A DNA stretch of 64,000 nt from Datisca glomerata (Eukaryota > Streptophyta > Magnoliopsida > Cucurbitales > Datiscaceae), in NCBI GenBank assembly GCA_003255025.1, contig QANY01002235.1:650260-714259 (forward strand), in the 5' to 3' direction. The position numbers were made by a program, and so were the translations under genes. Shown here piece by piece: positions 1 to 11,319 of the stretch. Every line of letters begins with the position of its first letter. Position 1 is the first letter of the stretch. A model generated the notes under the pieces. The model saw only the letters and a program-made list of their open reading frames with translations, had not been told where the DNA came from and made no database searches.

Positions 1-430
1 GCTTTTTCTCAAGAGCATATATTTTTTAATTATTTTTACATGATACTGAGATTTGAAGGAAGTAACAGACCATGTTGATTTGTAAATATTTTTATTAGAG
101 ATTTTGGCTATATTTTATACACTATGATCTACTTGATCATCTGTAAGGCATTCTAAATGTTCTTCATTTATTATGTCTAGAATTGAGGTTATTGTAGAAC
201 TATTGCTACTAGAAGATTACTTCTAAATAATCTACTCATTATTAAAAAATAACTAAATTATTCTTATGATTGAAAATTTCATACTGTATTTTGATTACTA
301 ATTTGTGGTGAATTCTACAACCTCCTACCAGGTTCTCTCTTCGCCTTGCCACTTTGCCCCTACAACAATCCTACCATCGGGATTTACATCTTTAGGGGGT
401 CTTATTGTGGTGCTTGAAGCTAATCAAATA
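1..430 (-). pseudogene. Endogenous pararetrovirus movement protein, N-terminal part
   Basis: Read on the minus strand, this stretch gives a broken frame with the DDQVDH motif and a following STW segment, matching the start of the 30K-type movement protein of florendovirus/petuvirus-like Caulimoviridae. In a virus this protein opens plasmodesmata. Positions 1-270 are the inverted counterpart of the plus-strand copy beginning at 11911, and similarity runs to the window edge. About 270-430 extends further toward the protein start (a short RIVVGAKW segment is readable) than the other copy does. Stops and frameshifts make it non-functional. The fragment leaves the window at position 1. Assignment rests on remembered family motifs and on the second copy in this window. 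Confidence 0.75.
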
Positions 431-499
431 GAAGCTGATACGCTAGCCTCTAATAAAACAGATTCACAGATTAGATAAACAAATGACAGAGAAATAATC

Positions 500-1165
500 A
501 ATTATAAGAATAACCAGTCATTTGGGTGGAGATTTAGGAGGTGGTGAACAATTTAATTATGTAAAAGATAAACAATAATTGTTTAGAATCTTAGAAAAAA
601 TAGATTATTATTAGAATGATAGTGAAGATTTAGGAGAATTTGAATCACATGAATCCTCTGAATATAACTCATCAAGTTCTTATATGGATTCTCCTAACAT
701 CACTATAGGGTGTAAGGATAGTTGTTATCAAAAATAGATGTTTTAAATAAAAATGAAGAACAAAAAATCCTCTTATTAGACTTAATTAGTAAAATTGAGA
801 ATCTAGAATTAAAACAAGAATATTTGGAAAGACTTATGAAAGTAATTCTAAAGAAAGAAAATATCAGGTCTAATAATAACAATACACAAGCCTTTCACAA
901 ACTCTTGAAAAATTCAATAAGGTTAAAGGAAAGGAAAAAGAAGTTACCTTACAAGAACTACAGAAATAAATTAAAAATTTTAAAATTGAAATAAACAATT
1001 TAAAAAATTCAAACACAAATAAAAGGAGAATTAGATCTTTTGAAAATTGACAGTTTAATTAAGAATCAGGTATCTAGTGAACTAGGAGAACCTAGTAAAC
1101 TCTATTCTGATAATGTGGTTGAAGAACCTATTAACAATAACCAAGGTGATGACAACTTCATCTAA
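500..1165 (+). pseudogene. Endogenous pararetrovirus capsid region, C-terminal part
   Basis: An acidic, Ser-rich stretch (about 610-700) leads into a short Cys motif at 711-725 (GCKDSC), then a lysine- and glutamate-rich helical segment (722-1165). This order is typical for the end of the capsid domain in the florendovirus/petuvirus polyprotein, where a zinc-finger-like motif binds nucleic acid. The frame shifts right after the Cys motif, and further shifts and stops follow. It directly precedes the protease remnant, as in the viral polyprotein. The start of the capsid domain is missing, because the sequence switches to the inverted movement-protein fragment near 440-500. Confidence 0.65.
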
Positions 1166-1545
1166 ATCCTTAATGATATAAAAAAAAAATTTTGCACATA
1201 ATTTTCAGAATAATTATTCAAGATTTTGATTTCACAGCAATGGTTCTTGTTGATTTATGAGTAGATTTGAATTGTATGCAGGAAGGACTAGTTCCAACTA
1301 AGTACTTCAAGAAGATGAGAGAATCTTTATCTTCTACCAATGGTACTCGGATGCATATCAACTATGAAATCCTCAAAGTTCATATTTGTCAAGACAATGT
1401 ATGTTATAAAACATCATTCGTCTTAGTAAAAAATATGACGGATAAAATAATTTTGGGTTTACTATTTATTTCTCTATTGTATCCTTTTACAACTGAGCAT
1501 GATGAGATAGTTACTTATCTTAAGGGAAAAATTTGTTTCTAAATC
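1166..1545 (+). pseudogene. Endogenous pararetrovirus aspartic protease remnant
   Basis: The frame around 1240-1545 reads a retropepsin-like domain: the catalytic Asp codon is at 1252-1254, DLNCMQEGL follows, and later NMTDKIILGLLFISLLYPF contains the second hydrophobic-G element. These match the caulimovirid protease that cuts the viral polyprotein. The active-site triplet is destroyed: after the Asp the sequence reads Leu-stop where Ser/Thr-Gly is expected. The upstream linker (1166-1240) is also frameshifted. From 1267 the frame is open for 91 codons, so decay here is modest. The domain lies between the capsid and RT remnants as expected. Confidence 0.85.
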
Positions 1546-1639
1546 CATAGATCAAATTTCTTGTAAGGAAAGACAATTGTGTTTCCTACCAAATGAGTTA
1601 AAAATCAAGATAATTGAAGAACAACTTTAAAATCCTTCT

Positions 1640-2480
1640 CTTCAAAACCAAAACAAAATACTTGAACAAAGAATTTGTAAAGAATTATGTTCTGATGTTC
1701 TTAACATTTTCTGGTACATGAAGTAGCATACTGTAAGTCTGCCTTACATTAAGGGATTTGATGAGAAGAATATCCCAACAAGGCAAGGTTGATTCAGATG
1801 AATTCTGAAATACTTGAATTCTATAAAAAGGAAATTGCAAAACTTCTCAATAAAAATATCATTAGAAGGAGCAAGTATCATTGGTCCTACTCAGCTTTTT
1901 ATGTTCAAAGGGCGAGTGAAATTGAACGAGGAATTCCTCCTTTAGTAATTAATTATAAGCCATTTAATAATATTATAAGATATCCAGTACCAAACAAAAG
2001 CGACTTGATAAATGGGCTTGGAGATGCCGTGGTATTATCTAAGTTTGATATGAAATATGGATTCTGACTAATCCAGATAAATGAAACAACAAATATAAAA
2101 TTGCATTCGTAACACCATTTGGCCATTACGAGTGGAAAATATAATGTCGTTTGGCCTTAAGAATGCTTCTAGTGAATTTCAAAATATAATGAATAAAATC
2201 TTTAATCAATTTATTGATTTCACAATTGTTTACATTGATAATGTTCTCATTTTTTCTTGGTCAATAGAATAGCATTGGAAAAATCTTGAATCATTTGCTA
2301 AGATGATAAATCAAAATAGTTTGGTTATCTCTACAAGTAAAATCAAATTGTTTCAATCCAAGATTGAATTTCAAGGATTTGAAATACACCATTCTATAAT
2401 TAAACCAATTGATGGGGTAATGTAATTTTCTGATAGATTCCTTGATAAAATCCTAGACAAGACCCAATTGTAAAGATTTC
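1640..2480 (+). pseudogene. Endogenous pararetrovirus reverse transcriptase remnant
   Basis: Open from 1789 to 2067, the frame gives the RT finger and palm start (LVINYKP-like, YPVPNKSDLI, SKFDMKYGF); the match then continues through frameshifts to PFGLK-like and RFLGSLNYISDF segments near 2480. The 'PNK.DLI' and 'SKFDMK.GFW' pattern is typical of Caulimoviridae rather than Ty3/gypsy. The catalytic YIDD box at 2231-2242 reads YIDN, so the second metal-binding Asp is lost. The next conserved segment is in a different frame. It follows the protease and precedes RNase H in the viral order. Confidence 0.88.
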
Positions 2481-3050
2481 TAGGATCCTTAAATTACATA
2501 TCTGATTTTTATGATAAATTAAGAATTGATTGCAAGCTTCTCTTTGAATGTATCAAGAAGAATCCTCCCTCGTGTACATCTGTTTTCATCAATCTGATTA
2601 AAAAAATTAAAACACATGTTAAGATAATCCCTTGTCTTGGTATCTTGTCTAATAATTCTTTTAAAAGTTGTTCAGACTGATACTTTTGAAATAGGATATG
2701 AAGGTATCTTGTTATAGAAAATCTCTCCAGAGTCACCAGAACAGTTTGTTAGGTTCACATCTGGAATGTGATCCCAATCATAAATTAATTATAGAACAAT
2801 TAAAAAGGAAATCTTGTTTGTTGTTCTGTGTATACAAAAATTCCAGGATGACTTGTTAAATAAAAAATTCCTTTTAAAAATTGACTGTAAATCTGTTAAA
2901 TATGTTCTAGAGAAAGATGTTAAAAATATTGCTTCAAAATAATATTTTGCTAGTTGGAAGTCCATACTTAGTATTTTTTATTTTGATATTGAATTCATCA
3001 AAGGCATTAAATTCAGTTCCTGACTTTTGACCCGTGAAATTGTACAGGGA
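2481..3050 (+). pseudogene. Endogenous pararetrovirus RNase H remnant and polyprotein end
   Basis: After the RT connection segment, a degenerate frame reads TDTFEIGYEGIL near 2673-2710. This corresponds to the first catalytic Asp region of the caulimovirid RNase H, which removes the RNA template. Further degenerate matches run to about 3040, where a TREI-like C-terminal motif of the polyprotein is readable. Multiple stops interrupt it. Coordinates of the end are approximate. Confidence 0.7.
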
Positions 3051-3099
3051 CAACAAGATGGGGACTGGGCCCTAGGCCCTGAAGAAAATAATTAAAGGG

Positions 3100-4410
3100 G
3101 AGTTATCGACTCCACAATTGGCCCTTAAGGCCTAAGTCAAAGAGGATCCTTCTTCTCCAAAAAATACACAAATGACAGTACTCGAGTCTATCAAGCCTAA
3201 TTACCAATCTGTAATGGTCAACTAATTTGACTCATTTGTAGTCTCTAACCCCTTTGCCCCACAATTGGTCACCAACCGACCAATCATCAATTACAAAAGG
3301 TCTTCTTCTCCTTATCATAGAAAGACCCCCAGTAAGAATCTCTTTTACATTGAACCTTCATTTGCCAATTTAAAAAACTAAATTGAAATAGTAAAAGCTC
3401 ATTTCCTCCTTGATGCTCATTTTGTCATTGGGCATAAGGACAAAATCCTCAATTTCTATAAAGATATTCATTTCGAAACAAAATTAATAAACATCAATCC
3501 AATAAACAGTTCAGAAAGAAGAAGAATCTACCATTCCTTCTACATCCTAAAAATAATAACCATGGAGGAATGGAAAATCCATCCTTCAGGGTTAAAACCC
3601 ATTTTAAATAAAACACAATACAACTATTTTGACTATATTGATGCTTGACAAATAATTTTCTTGCATCAAAATAGTGAATTTTCTCACTCACTTTTGAACT
3701 TTGATAGGAATTTCAAAACTAACTGGCCAAAATGGGTTTTAAGGTGGTGGTCAATCTATGGCCCTATCTTTGAAATTTTCTCAATTGAATTACAACATAA
3801 TTTTAACTTGTTTTTAAAATTATTTAAACCCAAAACAATTGAGGCTTCTTTTCCCCCAATAATTTATTTCATGAATACTTATAAAATTTCATAGATTCTG
3901 AAGTGGTAGTATGCTATCGAAGATGAAATCCTCACCAGACAATATTATGTTAAATGATGGGACAAGTTCAATACTCTAAAAATATCTACTGGTGCAAATG
4001 ATGAGCTTACAAAGACCCGCTCATAATTAAAATTTCCCAAACCACCTCCAATGGCCCCCTAAAAAATTAAAGAGCCAGACAGCCAAAATCCACAAATAAA
4101 CCAATCTAAGTCATCGAATTCTTCTCGAGAATCAGAGCCTACATTAAAACATTACCCAAAAGGAAAGACCAAGGCTACAAAATCAAAAGCAAAATAGGAG
4201 TTAATACAAAGGATGCTCATTCTTCTTGAAGACTATACGGATTCTGACTCTCAGTCCTCAGTAGATTTGAATCCCCAATTAAAAATAAAAATGGTCAATC
4301 GTCCAAAACTCCTTCTTAGCAATTGAAGTGAAAATCACACATTCGCACTCTTCCTAGTGGGCCTATGATCCCTTCCAGGATTCACAAGACCTGTTCAATA
4401 ATGTGAACCT
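3100..4410 (+). pseudogene. Second-ORF-like region of the endogenous pararetrovirus
   Basis: Downstream of the polyprotein end a second, mostly readable region occurs. The best frames cover about 3230-3650 and 3661-3894, and contain a Trp-rich block (WPKWVLRWWSIYGP) followed by PPIIYF and, after a stop, a WDKFN-like segment near 3958. Some florendoviruses carry a second ORF of unknown function at this place, and the Trp-rich block agrees with my memory of it. The stretch has several stop codons and no catalytic motif I recognise. Function unknown. It ends before the non-coding region at about 4410. Confidence 0.55.
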
Positions 4411-4920
4411 CAGTGATGACGAATAAAAGAAAATAATCCACCTTTGGCGAAATGCCAATAAATGGAACCAAATAGTTTTGAAGATGTATTATGAAGACAC
4501 ATCAGCACAATGCAACAGTCATAATCAATCAATTCACAGGACAAGCAAAAGTCACAATGACTTCTCAACAATCAAGACACTAGAATTCAAGATAGCAATT
4601 ATCAAGGACTAACAACAGTGCCCTCACCAAAATAAAGTAAACAATCAAGACACGAAGACCAAGATAACAATTATCTAGGAATCTTTGTAATTTGTTGATT
4701 TCTGTAATAATTGTACTAGTTGTCAAATAATTAGGAAACTATTTATGTTTTTTACTGTTACTAGTCAAAAGTAGACAAAAATAGAAATGTAAAATATTTT
4801 TACTTTTATAGAATAGATTAGTTTATGTAAGTGATGAGTTCCCGGTGAACTCCATTTTACTTGGATATAATAGATAGTTTTCTCCCATTTATTTCTCAAA
4901 ACTTATTTTCAACTCTTAAC
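4411..4920 (+). promoter_or_regulatory. Putative pararetroviral intergenic region / promoter
   Basis: A non-coding stretch follows the last viral-like frame. It is rich in repeated CAA and TCACAAT-like words (4500-4660) reminiscent of caulimovirid promoter enhancer regions, with a TATA-like TATAATAG at 4866-4873 and a pyrimidine-rich stretch behind it. Placement after the second ORF-like region agrees with a viral intergenic region. No activity can be inferred; the TATA is weak. Confidence 0.4.
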
Positions 4921-5164
4921 TATTTTAGAGCAAAAATGATTTTGAAAAAAAAAAAAGCTTTCTTCCTCTCCTCTTTCGTAATCTTCTTCTTCTTTTTTCT
5001 TCAACATTAAATAGTGAGCAGGAGCACTTATTAATTATTGCCAATAAACTTTACAGTTTGTGTAAGGTTTTAATCTTAACACTTAATATAGTCTTTTATT
5101 GTTTTATGCACTCTTAATATCTAGTCTTTAATTTCTTTAAATTATATGCAATTCCGCTATATAT
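4921..5164. other. AT-rich stretch without recognised features
   Basis: Contains a CTT-rich pyrimidine run (4960-5005) and a short TA run near 5158-5172. No frame or repeat that I can assign. Confidence 0.4.
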
Positions 5165-5169
5165 ATATA

Positions 5170-5550
5170 TATTAATGATTTTTCTAGTATATCAGCGATA
5201 TAGATGATATACTGATTTGAAAGATGTTAGAATTAATGATCTAATTAATGCTCTGAATGTGAAATACCTAATCTATATATAGTAGTGTGTTTGATGATTT
5301 TTCGAGTATATGAGACGTATATAGATAATACACCGATTTGAAAGATGATTTAATTAATTCTATAATTTGAATTTTGTAATATCTAATCTATATATTATGT
5401 GTTTAAAGATTTTTCAGGCATGTCAGAGGTATATAAATGATATACCAATTTGAAAGATGTTAGAATTAATGATGTAATTGATGCTTAAAATATGAAATTT
5501 GTGAAATATGATGCGTTTGATTATTTTTCGGGTATATTAGAAGTATATAA
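5170..5550. repeat. Degenerate tandem repeat, about 115 bp x 3.3
   Basis: Three to four diverged copies of a unit of roughly 110-120 bp. Each has a GATTTTTC core, a 'gtatat.agat.atac' block, 'GATTTGAAAGATG' and 'TAATTAATTC'-like words. Copy starts are near 5177, 5296, 5408 and 5521, the last partial. Divergence between copies is considerable. No coding content. Confidence 0.65.
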
Positions 5551-5565
5551 ATGGGAGAGACAACT

Positions 5566-5687
5566 ATGTATTGTCTTTTGTTATGTAGATAGAGTGTTAT
5601 TTTGGTATTTTTATATCAATTAGTAGATTATATTATTGTCTTAAAGTGTTATTTTGGTATGTATTGTCTTTTGTTATGTAGATAGAG
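5566..5687. repeat. Short direct duplication (28-bp words)
   Basis: The 28-bp word beginning TGTATTGTCTTTTGTTATG occurs at 5566-5593 and again at 5660-5687, and fragments of it recur up to about 5710. Likely a local duplication. Confidence 0.6.
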
Positions 5688-5954
5688 ACAACTATGTATT
5701 GTCTTAAAGTATATTGTTGCCAATTATTTATATAACGAGGTTATCCATGTCAAAACTCATTTGGATTATTGCCATGCGGTGGATTAGTGGGCTCTGACCC
5801 AATGTGTGGAATAAGCCCAAATGGGCTAATTGCTTTGACGCCAGAAGTGGCGTGATGCCCATGTGCTATCAATTGGTTTCTTATTAAGTTAGGAAACCAG
5901 ATTGTGTGTTAGTTGTGAAGAAATTGAGGGTTAGCCGCCTAAAGTGGGAGGGAT

Positions 5955-7135
5955 TGTTGTGGTTGGCAGTCACAGTTTTACACTTGATGCGTAAGACTCA
6001 CGTTAAATATTAATATATTAGTGAAAGTCTCATAATCGTTAAAATAATAAATAAAAAAATATTTTTTTCTATAAGTCACGTTATAGTAAATATAAATTAT
6101 CTTAATTAATTAATAATACATAATTATCTTATAATTACGTACTTGTCTCAGAATAAAAATTCATTTTATAAATCAGTCATTTTCTCATGTCCTAAAATAT
6201 TCACGCCCTAAACTAAAGCTCTAATAAACTAGATTATTAATTAAATAATCTTATTTAATAATTTCAATATTACTCCACTATTAATATAGAATTGCACTCT
6301 TAGAGATTATAGAATGTATTTAGAGTATTCTCGTGTAGTACATTGATATAACCATTCACGTAGTTTTGTCCTTAAATTATTGGTTCGTAAATTAGAGATG
6401 GTCAAAATTATTGTTTTAGCCTTCTAATTATCTCTTGATCCTTAAGTACCATTAATTCACTAGATAATAGCTAATTTATAATCATATTATAAATTTGAGC
6501 TCAATAACCATTCTGTTTCAGAATTAACATTAAAGGAACCAATATACGATCCGTTAGGAAATGTTAGATTTCAAATATTGTAAAATCATGTTTCCAGCCA
6601 TTCATATTACTGAATCTCTAAAACAAAGTCACTGGCATGTTTTACAAACAAACCTTAACGAGTGAATCAAATGATCTAGTAGACATGTATAGGAGTTCAT
6701 TACTACTCAGGATTCAGACTTATCTACATATGATCATCATATTTACGTATATTAAATCTTTATGATAAACGGTATGTTAATAAAGATATTAATTCACATT
6801 GGTCTTGTCATATATAATCTTATTATATAAAGTACATTCACTAAGATGTTTATCCACATCAATGATCCGGATCTAGATCACATGTATTCATAACGCTTAC
6901 ATTCATTAAAGATTTCATACTTTAATATGTTGCTGACATTTTTATGCGTTATCTATGATCTTAATCCCCACGTACTAATACAAGATCATAGTCTCATTAA
7001 TGAATATGGAATTTTCAGATATTTATATAAATTATTCAACAATAATTTAGAACAACAATTATAAGAAAACTGTAATTCCATTCAATTTTATATTAAAATG
7101 TCAATACGCATGCTTTGAGGGCATAACCCCCAACA
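5955..7135 (+). mobile_element. Copia-type LTR (solo or 3' LTR), 1181 bp
   Basis: A purine-rich AAAGTGGGAGGGAT at 5941-5954 (polypurine-tract-like) is followed by TGTTGTGG, and the block ends with CCCCCAACA at 7135, giving the TGTTG...CAACA ends of an LTR. The last ~150 bp are repeated, diverged, at 61708-61862, which supports a repeated terminus. The sequence upstream of the tract (5740-5940) may be the end of the element's internal region but carries no protein I recognise. No partner LTR is visible nearby. The class (copia rather than gypsy) is inferred from the purine tract and the 3' end style. Confidence 0.55.
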
Positions 7136-7149
7136 CTTGGTGCTCTAAA

Positions 7150-8390
7150 CGTTGTTAGTAGATTTCATGGGCGGATAAAACTAATTCTTGGAATGGTTTA
7201 TTTTTTTCACGGTGGGTAGATTATACCTCATTAATTCGGTGATTCAAGGTTTATTTTTGGCCTACTTCTCTTTTGAAGGATTTAAGCTCTATTACTTGAA
7301 ATTTTTTTAGGTAGGTTCAATTTATTTTCGCAAACATGTTCAAGCAACATGAAAATCTTGTAGTAAGTCGAAAGATGAAGGTGGTCTTGGGATTAAGGAC
7401 CTTTACATTCTTAACAAGGTAATGTTAAAAAATCTTTTTTGCAGGTTTTTAACTGAGAACTCTTTAATTTTTATATACCTTTGTGCTCGTTACTTCATTC
7501 AGGATCTTGGATTGATATCGTGGTATATCTCCCTTCGATTTGGCCAAGCATAAAATGTCATTGTGCACATTTGATGCTTGAGTCTAAGTGGTTGATCGAT
7601 CATCATTCTAAGGTTTGCTTTTGGATAGATAATTGTTTAGGTACTCCAATGATTGATTTGACATATGTGCACTGATTCATGTGGTTGGTCTTCTCCGAAG
7701 TCATTTCATTCTTCTCATTTAGTGCTTTCTTTTGATTGAGGGGATGATAGTGAGTTCTGATCCAAACATGTTTATTTGGACACGTTCTTTAGATGATGTT
7801 TTCTCTTGAGTGACTTCATGTGCTTCTCTTTTTGAGCTTGAGAGTTTTGTTAGTTGGGGTAAACATATTTGGATGCCTTTTATTTCACCATCTTGGTCTG
7901 TCCTAACTTGGTGCATATTCTATGGGAAGAATCTTACGGATTCAGCATTGCATACTCGTGGTTTTATTTTTCCTTCTCATTGTGGTCTTTGTTGTTCTGG
8001 GGAGGAGGACTTACCTCGTATATTCATTGAGTGTCCTTTTGTTTAGAGATTGAGGGATGCAATATGGAATGCTTCTGAGAACGATATCAGACTCGAGTTT
8101 ATTGGATCTTTGACCGGAGGCAATGAAGATGTATTTTAGCACATAGTTGAAAGATTTCTGAAAGACTTCCATTATTACTATCTTTTGGGTAGTGTAGTAT
8201 CTTCCTAACCAACCATCTTTGAAGGTAAACATCCCATTTTTGTTGAATCTTTTCTTAATTTGCCTTTCTATTCTAGAGGATTTTTTAAGGATTTTTTTGC
8301 TATCCACCTCAATGTCTATTTTACTTTTAAGGCTAAGTTGACCGTTGTTATCCATGCGATAATATTTATTTTGACCTCTAGTTGGAGACA
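7150..8390 (+). pseudogene. LINE (L1-type) ORF2 C-terminal remnant with zf-RVT-like domain
   Basis: Plus-strand frames read the downstream part of a plant non-LTR retrotransposon ORF2. There is a KDEGGLGIKDL block near 7371-7410, and then (7810-8046) a domain with SHCGLCCSGEEDLPRIFIECPF, the Cys/His pattern of the zf-RVT region found behind plant LINE RT domains. Intervening sequence is broken by stops and frameshifts. The endonuclease and RT core are missing. The left edge lies next to the LTR end at 7135; the right edge meets the copia gag region around 8390. No poly-A tail is seen. Confidence 0.75.
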
Positions 8391-9216
8391 TTAGTGGTTG
8401 GAGAGTCTTTATACTTATTTGGTACCCATTCTATATGTTGTGGAAGTCACAAGTTATTTCATGCTTGATTAGACACATTCTTGATGAGATTGTATTTGGA
8501 ATTTCACCAATACACGTGCAGACACTTGAAGGTGGTGTAGTAAATCCATATTACATAGTTTGGATTAAGAAAGACCAACTAGTACTCAGTTGGCTCATAT
8601 CTTCTATGTCAGAAGGAGTCCTTGGTATAGTGACTCAATATTCTTCATCTTTAGAAGTTTGGAACTCATTAGAAAGGAGTTTTGCTAACCAATCAAAAGC
8701 AAAAATAATGCAACTCAGAAATACCCTATATATTAGCAAAAACTGAAACTCAACTATATCATAATTCTATGATAAGCTTAGAAATATTGGTGAAAGTCTT
8801 GCAGTTGTAGGATAAGTGTGTGTGATTAAGAAATGATTCTATATATCTTAAATAGCTTAGGGCCAGAGTTTGACTCGTGATAGTTGGAGTGACTACAAGA
8901 TCATATGATCTTGGATTAGAATGGGTCGAGGCCTTGTTGATGTGTCAAGAAAGTAAAATTGAGAAACATCAAGTTGAGTTTGGACTCAAATGTGAAGATG
9001 TATGCTAACATTTTCTTTAATATATTTCACAGAAGAATTAACAATGGAGGACAACAATCCCTACATCAAAATACAAACAAGAATGGAGGAAGAGGATCAC
9101 AAACTCAGGGAAATTATGGCATGATGAATGGTCGTAGGTGAGGTGTTAGATTTGGTAGAGGCAACAAGGTAATCTGTCAAGTTTGTGACAAGATATGACA
9201 TACTGCTTTAATGTGT
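8391..9216 (+). pseudogene. Copia gag remnant with zinc knuckle
   Basis: The frame 8435-8746 reads a copia-type Gag (UBN2-like) with WKSQV near the start and EVWNSLERSFANQSKAKIM toward the end, the usual spacing for this nucleic-acid-packaging protein. After frameshifts, a zinc knuckle appears at 9175-9216 with C-X2-C-X4-H-X4-C spacing, but the Gly before the His is a TGA stop. No start codon context or 5' LTR is visible, so the element is truncated against the LINE remnant. Confidence 0.8.
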
Positions 9217-9359
9217 TATTACAAATATGAGAAATGCTATAGGAATCAGAGACCACCTCAGGCTAATCTTACATTTTCTGGTAATTTTTCAAACTCGTTA
9301 GCTTTTTCTTCTACATGTGTTGCGACACCAGCTGCCTACATTGCATCAACTGAGCCAGA

Positions 9360-9800
9360 ATATGATATGTCCTGGTATGTTGATAGTGCAATCATGAATC
9401 GTGTGACATCATAATTGAGCAATCTAAGACTTGTACAAGATTATAATGAGAGTGAGAAGCTTGCTGGTGGAATGGTACGAGCTTAATATAACTCACGTTG
9501 GTGCCATTTTGTTACCCTTGAAAACATATCCCTTAAAATTGAATTCTTTACTTAGAGTTCCTGAAAGTAAGAAAAACTTAGTTAGTGTATCAAAATTAAA
9601 AAATCTAACAATGTACCTATTGAATTTCATTTTGATATTTGTTTTGTGAAGAACAAAACCTTGGGAACCCTTATAATCAAAGGAGTAATTAAAAGTGGCT
9701 TGTATCTACTGATATTTACTAATGACAAAGCCCTCAATGCTTCTGCTTTCCACTACTTAGTGAAATATGTTCTACCTATCTTTAGAGAGTCTTTATGTAT
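9360..9800 (+). pseudogene. Copia protease and pre-integrase remnant
   Basis: At 9373-9414 the frame reads WYVDSA...NRVTS, the copia protease active-site region with DSG changed to DSA (Asp codon at 9382-9384). Downstream, with frameshifts, RVPESKKNLVSVSKL (9558 on) and a K.LG.LIIKGVIK..LY segment give the end of the protease and the start of the pre-integrase domain. Confidence 0.75.
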
Positions 9801-10199
9801 GTCTTGTGTTGATTCTATCTTTTCTGATTCTATGAATACAAATAAGAATTTTTCTGATGTACGAGTTCCTACTAATGTACAATCTTCTATCAATACAAAT
9901 GTAAAATTTCTTTACAAGTGTTTCCATACTGATAAAGTTATTTTCTATCCAAAGAACTTAAATCATATTCTTGATACTCACATAAACAAAAGAAAGTCAA
10001 ATGATCTTAATATCAATAAACCTAGTCAATATGACTTACGGCATAAAAGGGTAGGATACCCTTCACATGATATCTTAAACAAGATCTTACAATCTGAGAA
10101 TGTTAAAGCTTCTTTTCATACCATGTCAACGGGGAAAAAACATGTTCTTCCATTTCCAAAATCCAAAACTGTTACTTCTCAACTCCTACAAATTATATA

Positions 10200-10870
10200 G
10201 AATATCTTTGGGGTTTTGCACCATTATCCTCTAGAGAAGGTTATGGGTATTATATAAACTTCTTAGATATTTCACTAGGTTCTCTTTGGTTTTTCCTATT
10301 AGACAGATGTATGAGGTTCTTTAAGTGTTCACTATATCAAAAAACTAGTGGAAAACAACTTAACAGTCAAATAAAAGTCTTACAATCTGATTGAGGAGGA
10401 GAGTTTAGGTCATTTTCAAGCTTTCTACAAACTTAATATATCCTTTTTAGGATTCCCTGTCCTCATATTCATCAACAGAATGAGAAAATATAAAGAAAGC
10501 ATAGGCATGTAATTGAATTACGTCTTACTATGCTCGCTCAAGCAAATATGCTTATTGATTTCTGGTGGGATGTTGTCCAAACAGTTGTGCATCTTATAAA
10601 CATGTTACCAACTCCAATTCTAAACTATATCTCTCCATTTCAGAAGCTTTATAACGCTTTACCAGGTTATTAGATCTTTAAAATCTTTGGTTGTGTTCAT
10701 TTTCCACACTTAAGGCCCTTTAATATTAGAAAAGTTGACTTTCACTCTTATATGTGTGTATTTTTAGGATATTCATCTCAACACAAAGGGTATAAGTGCC
10801 TTCATAAATCTGACAATGTTTTACATTTCTAGAAAAGTGATATTTGATGCCAATAGCTCTCATTACTCTC
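10200..10870 (+). pseudogene. Copia integrase remnant
   Basis: Joined short frames give the later part of a copia integrase core: a degenerate D.GGEF-like segment (10385-10410), CPHIHQQNE (10457 on), RHVIELRLTMLAQANM (10503 on), DFWWDVVQTVVHLINMLP (10557 on), then FGCVHFP and FLGYSSQHKGYKC (up to 10800). Stop codons and shifts interrupt it. In the element this enzyme inserts the DNA copy. The GAG pre-integrase zinc region is not clear. Confidence 0.8.
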
Positions 10871-10899
10871 TTTAACGCAAAAGAAAATCTGAGTCCAAA

Positions 10900-11310
10900 T
10901 TTGTATCATATTTGCCAAGGTATTTCCTCTTGTTCAAAAGAAAAATGTCACAGATCAAGCACATTCAAGTAGTTCCTCAAGTTCTACCATTTCACATTAT
11001 CAGGGTAATCATGGTGACGATTCAAATACTGACACACATGTTCATTTTCCAAGCATCCCTTCTATTTCAAAGGATCTAGTCACAAACCTGCCAATCGAAC
11101 CTACTTCTACCTTGAATCTCAATCATCAACCTATATCAGTATCTACCAAACGTTCCTCAAATAACACACATCAGATGACGACTAGGTCTAAAAGTGGCAT
11201 GCATAAACCAAAAGCCTACACTGCAACTAAACACCCTTTACCAGATTCAGCTGCACCCTCAGAACTAACAAGTGTTAAGCAATCTCTAAGTCATTCTACC
11301 TTAAAATAAG
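10900..11310 (+). pseudogene. Copia integrase-RT linker region
   Basis: A Ser/Thr-rich stretch (SSSSTISHYQ-like near 10970) precedes a frame 11112-11309 that contains HQMTTRSKSGMHKPKAY, the usual 'TRSKSGI.KPK' box that precedes copia RT. It links integrase and RT in the polyprotein. Confidence 0.75.
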
Positions 11311-11319
11311 CCATGGTAA

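Larger units (their letters stand above)
1..4920. mobile_element. Rearranged endogenous pararetrovirus (Caulimoviridae, florendovirus/petuvirus-like)
   Basis: Composite of a minus-strand movement-protein start (1-430) and plus-strand capsid end, protease, RT, RNase H, second-ORF-like region and intergenic region (500-4920). Head-to-head orientation shows that the integrated viral DNA was rearranged, which is common for endogenous pararetroviruses. Stops and frameshifts in every domain, plus loss of the protease triplet and of the RT YIDD box, show an old dead copy. The left boundary lies outside the window. Confidence 0.8.
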
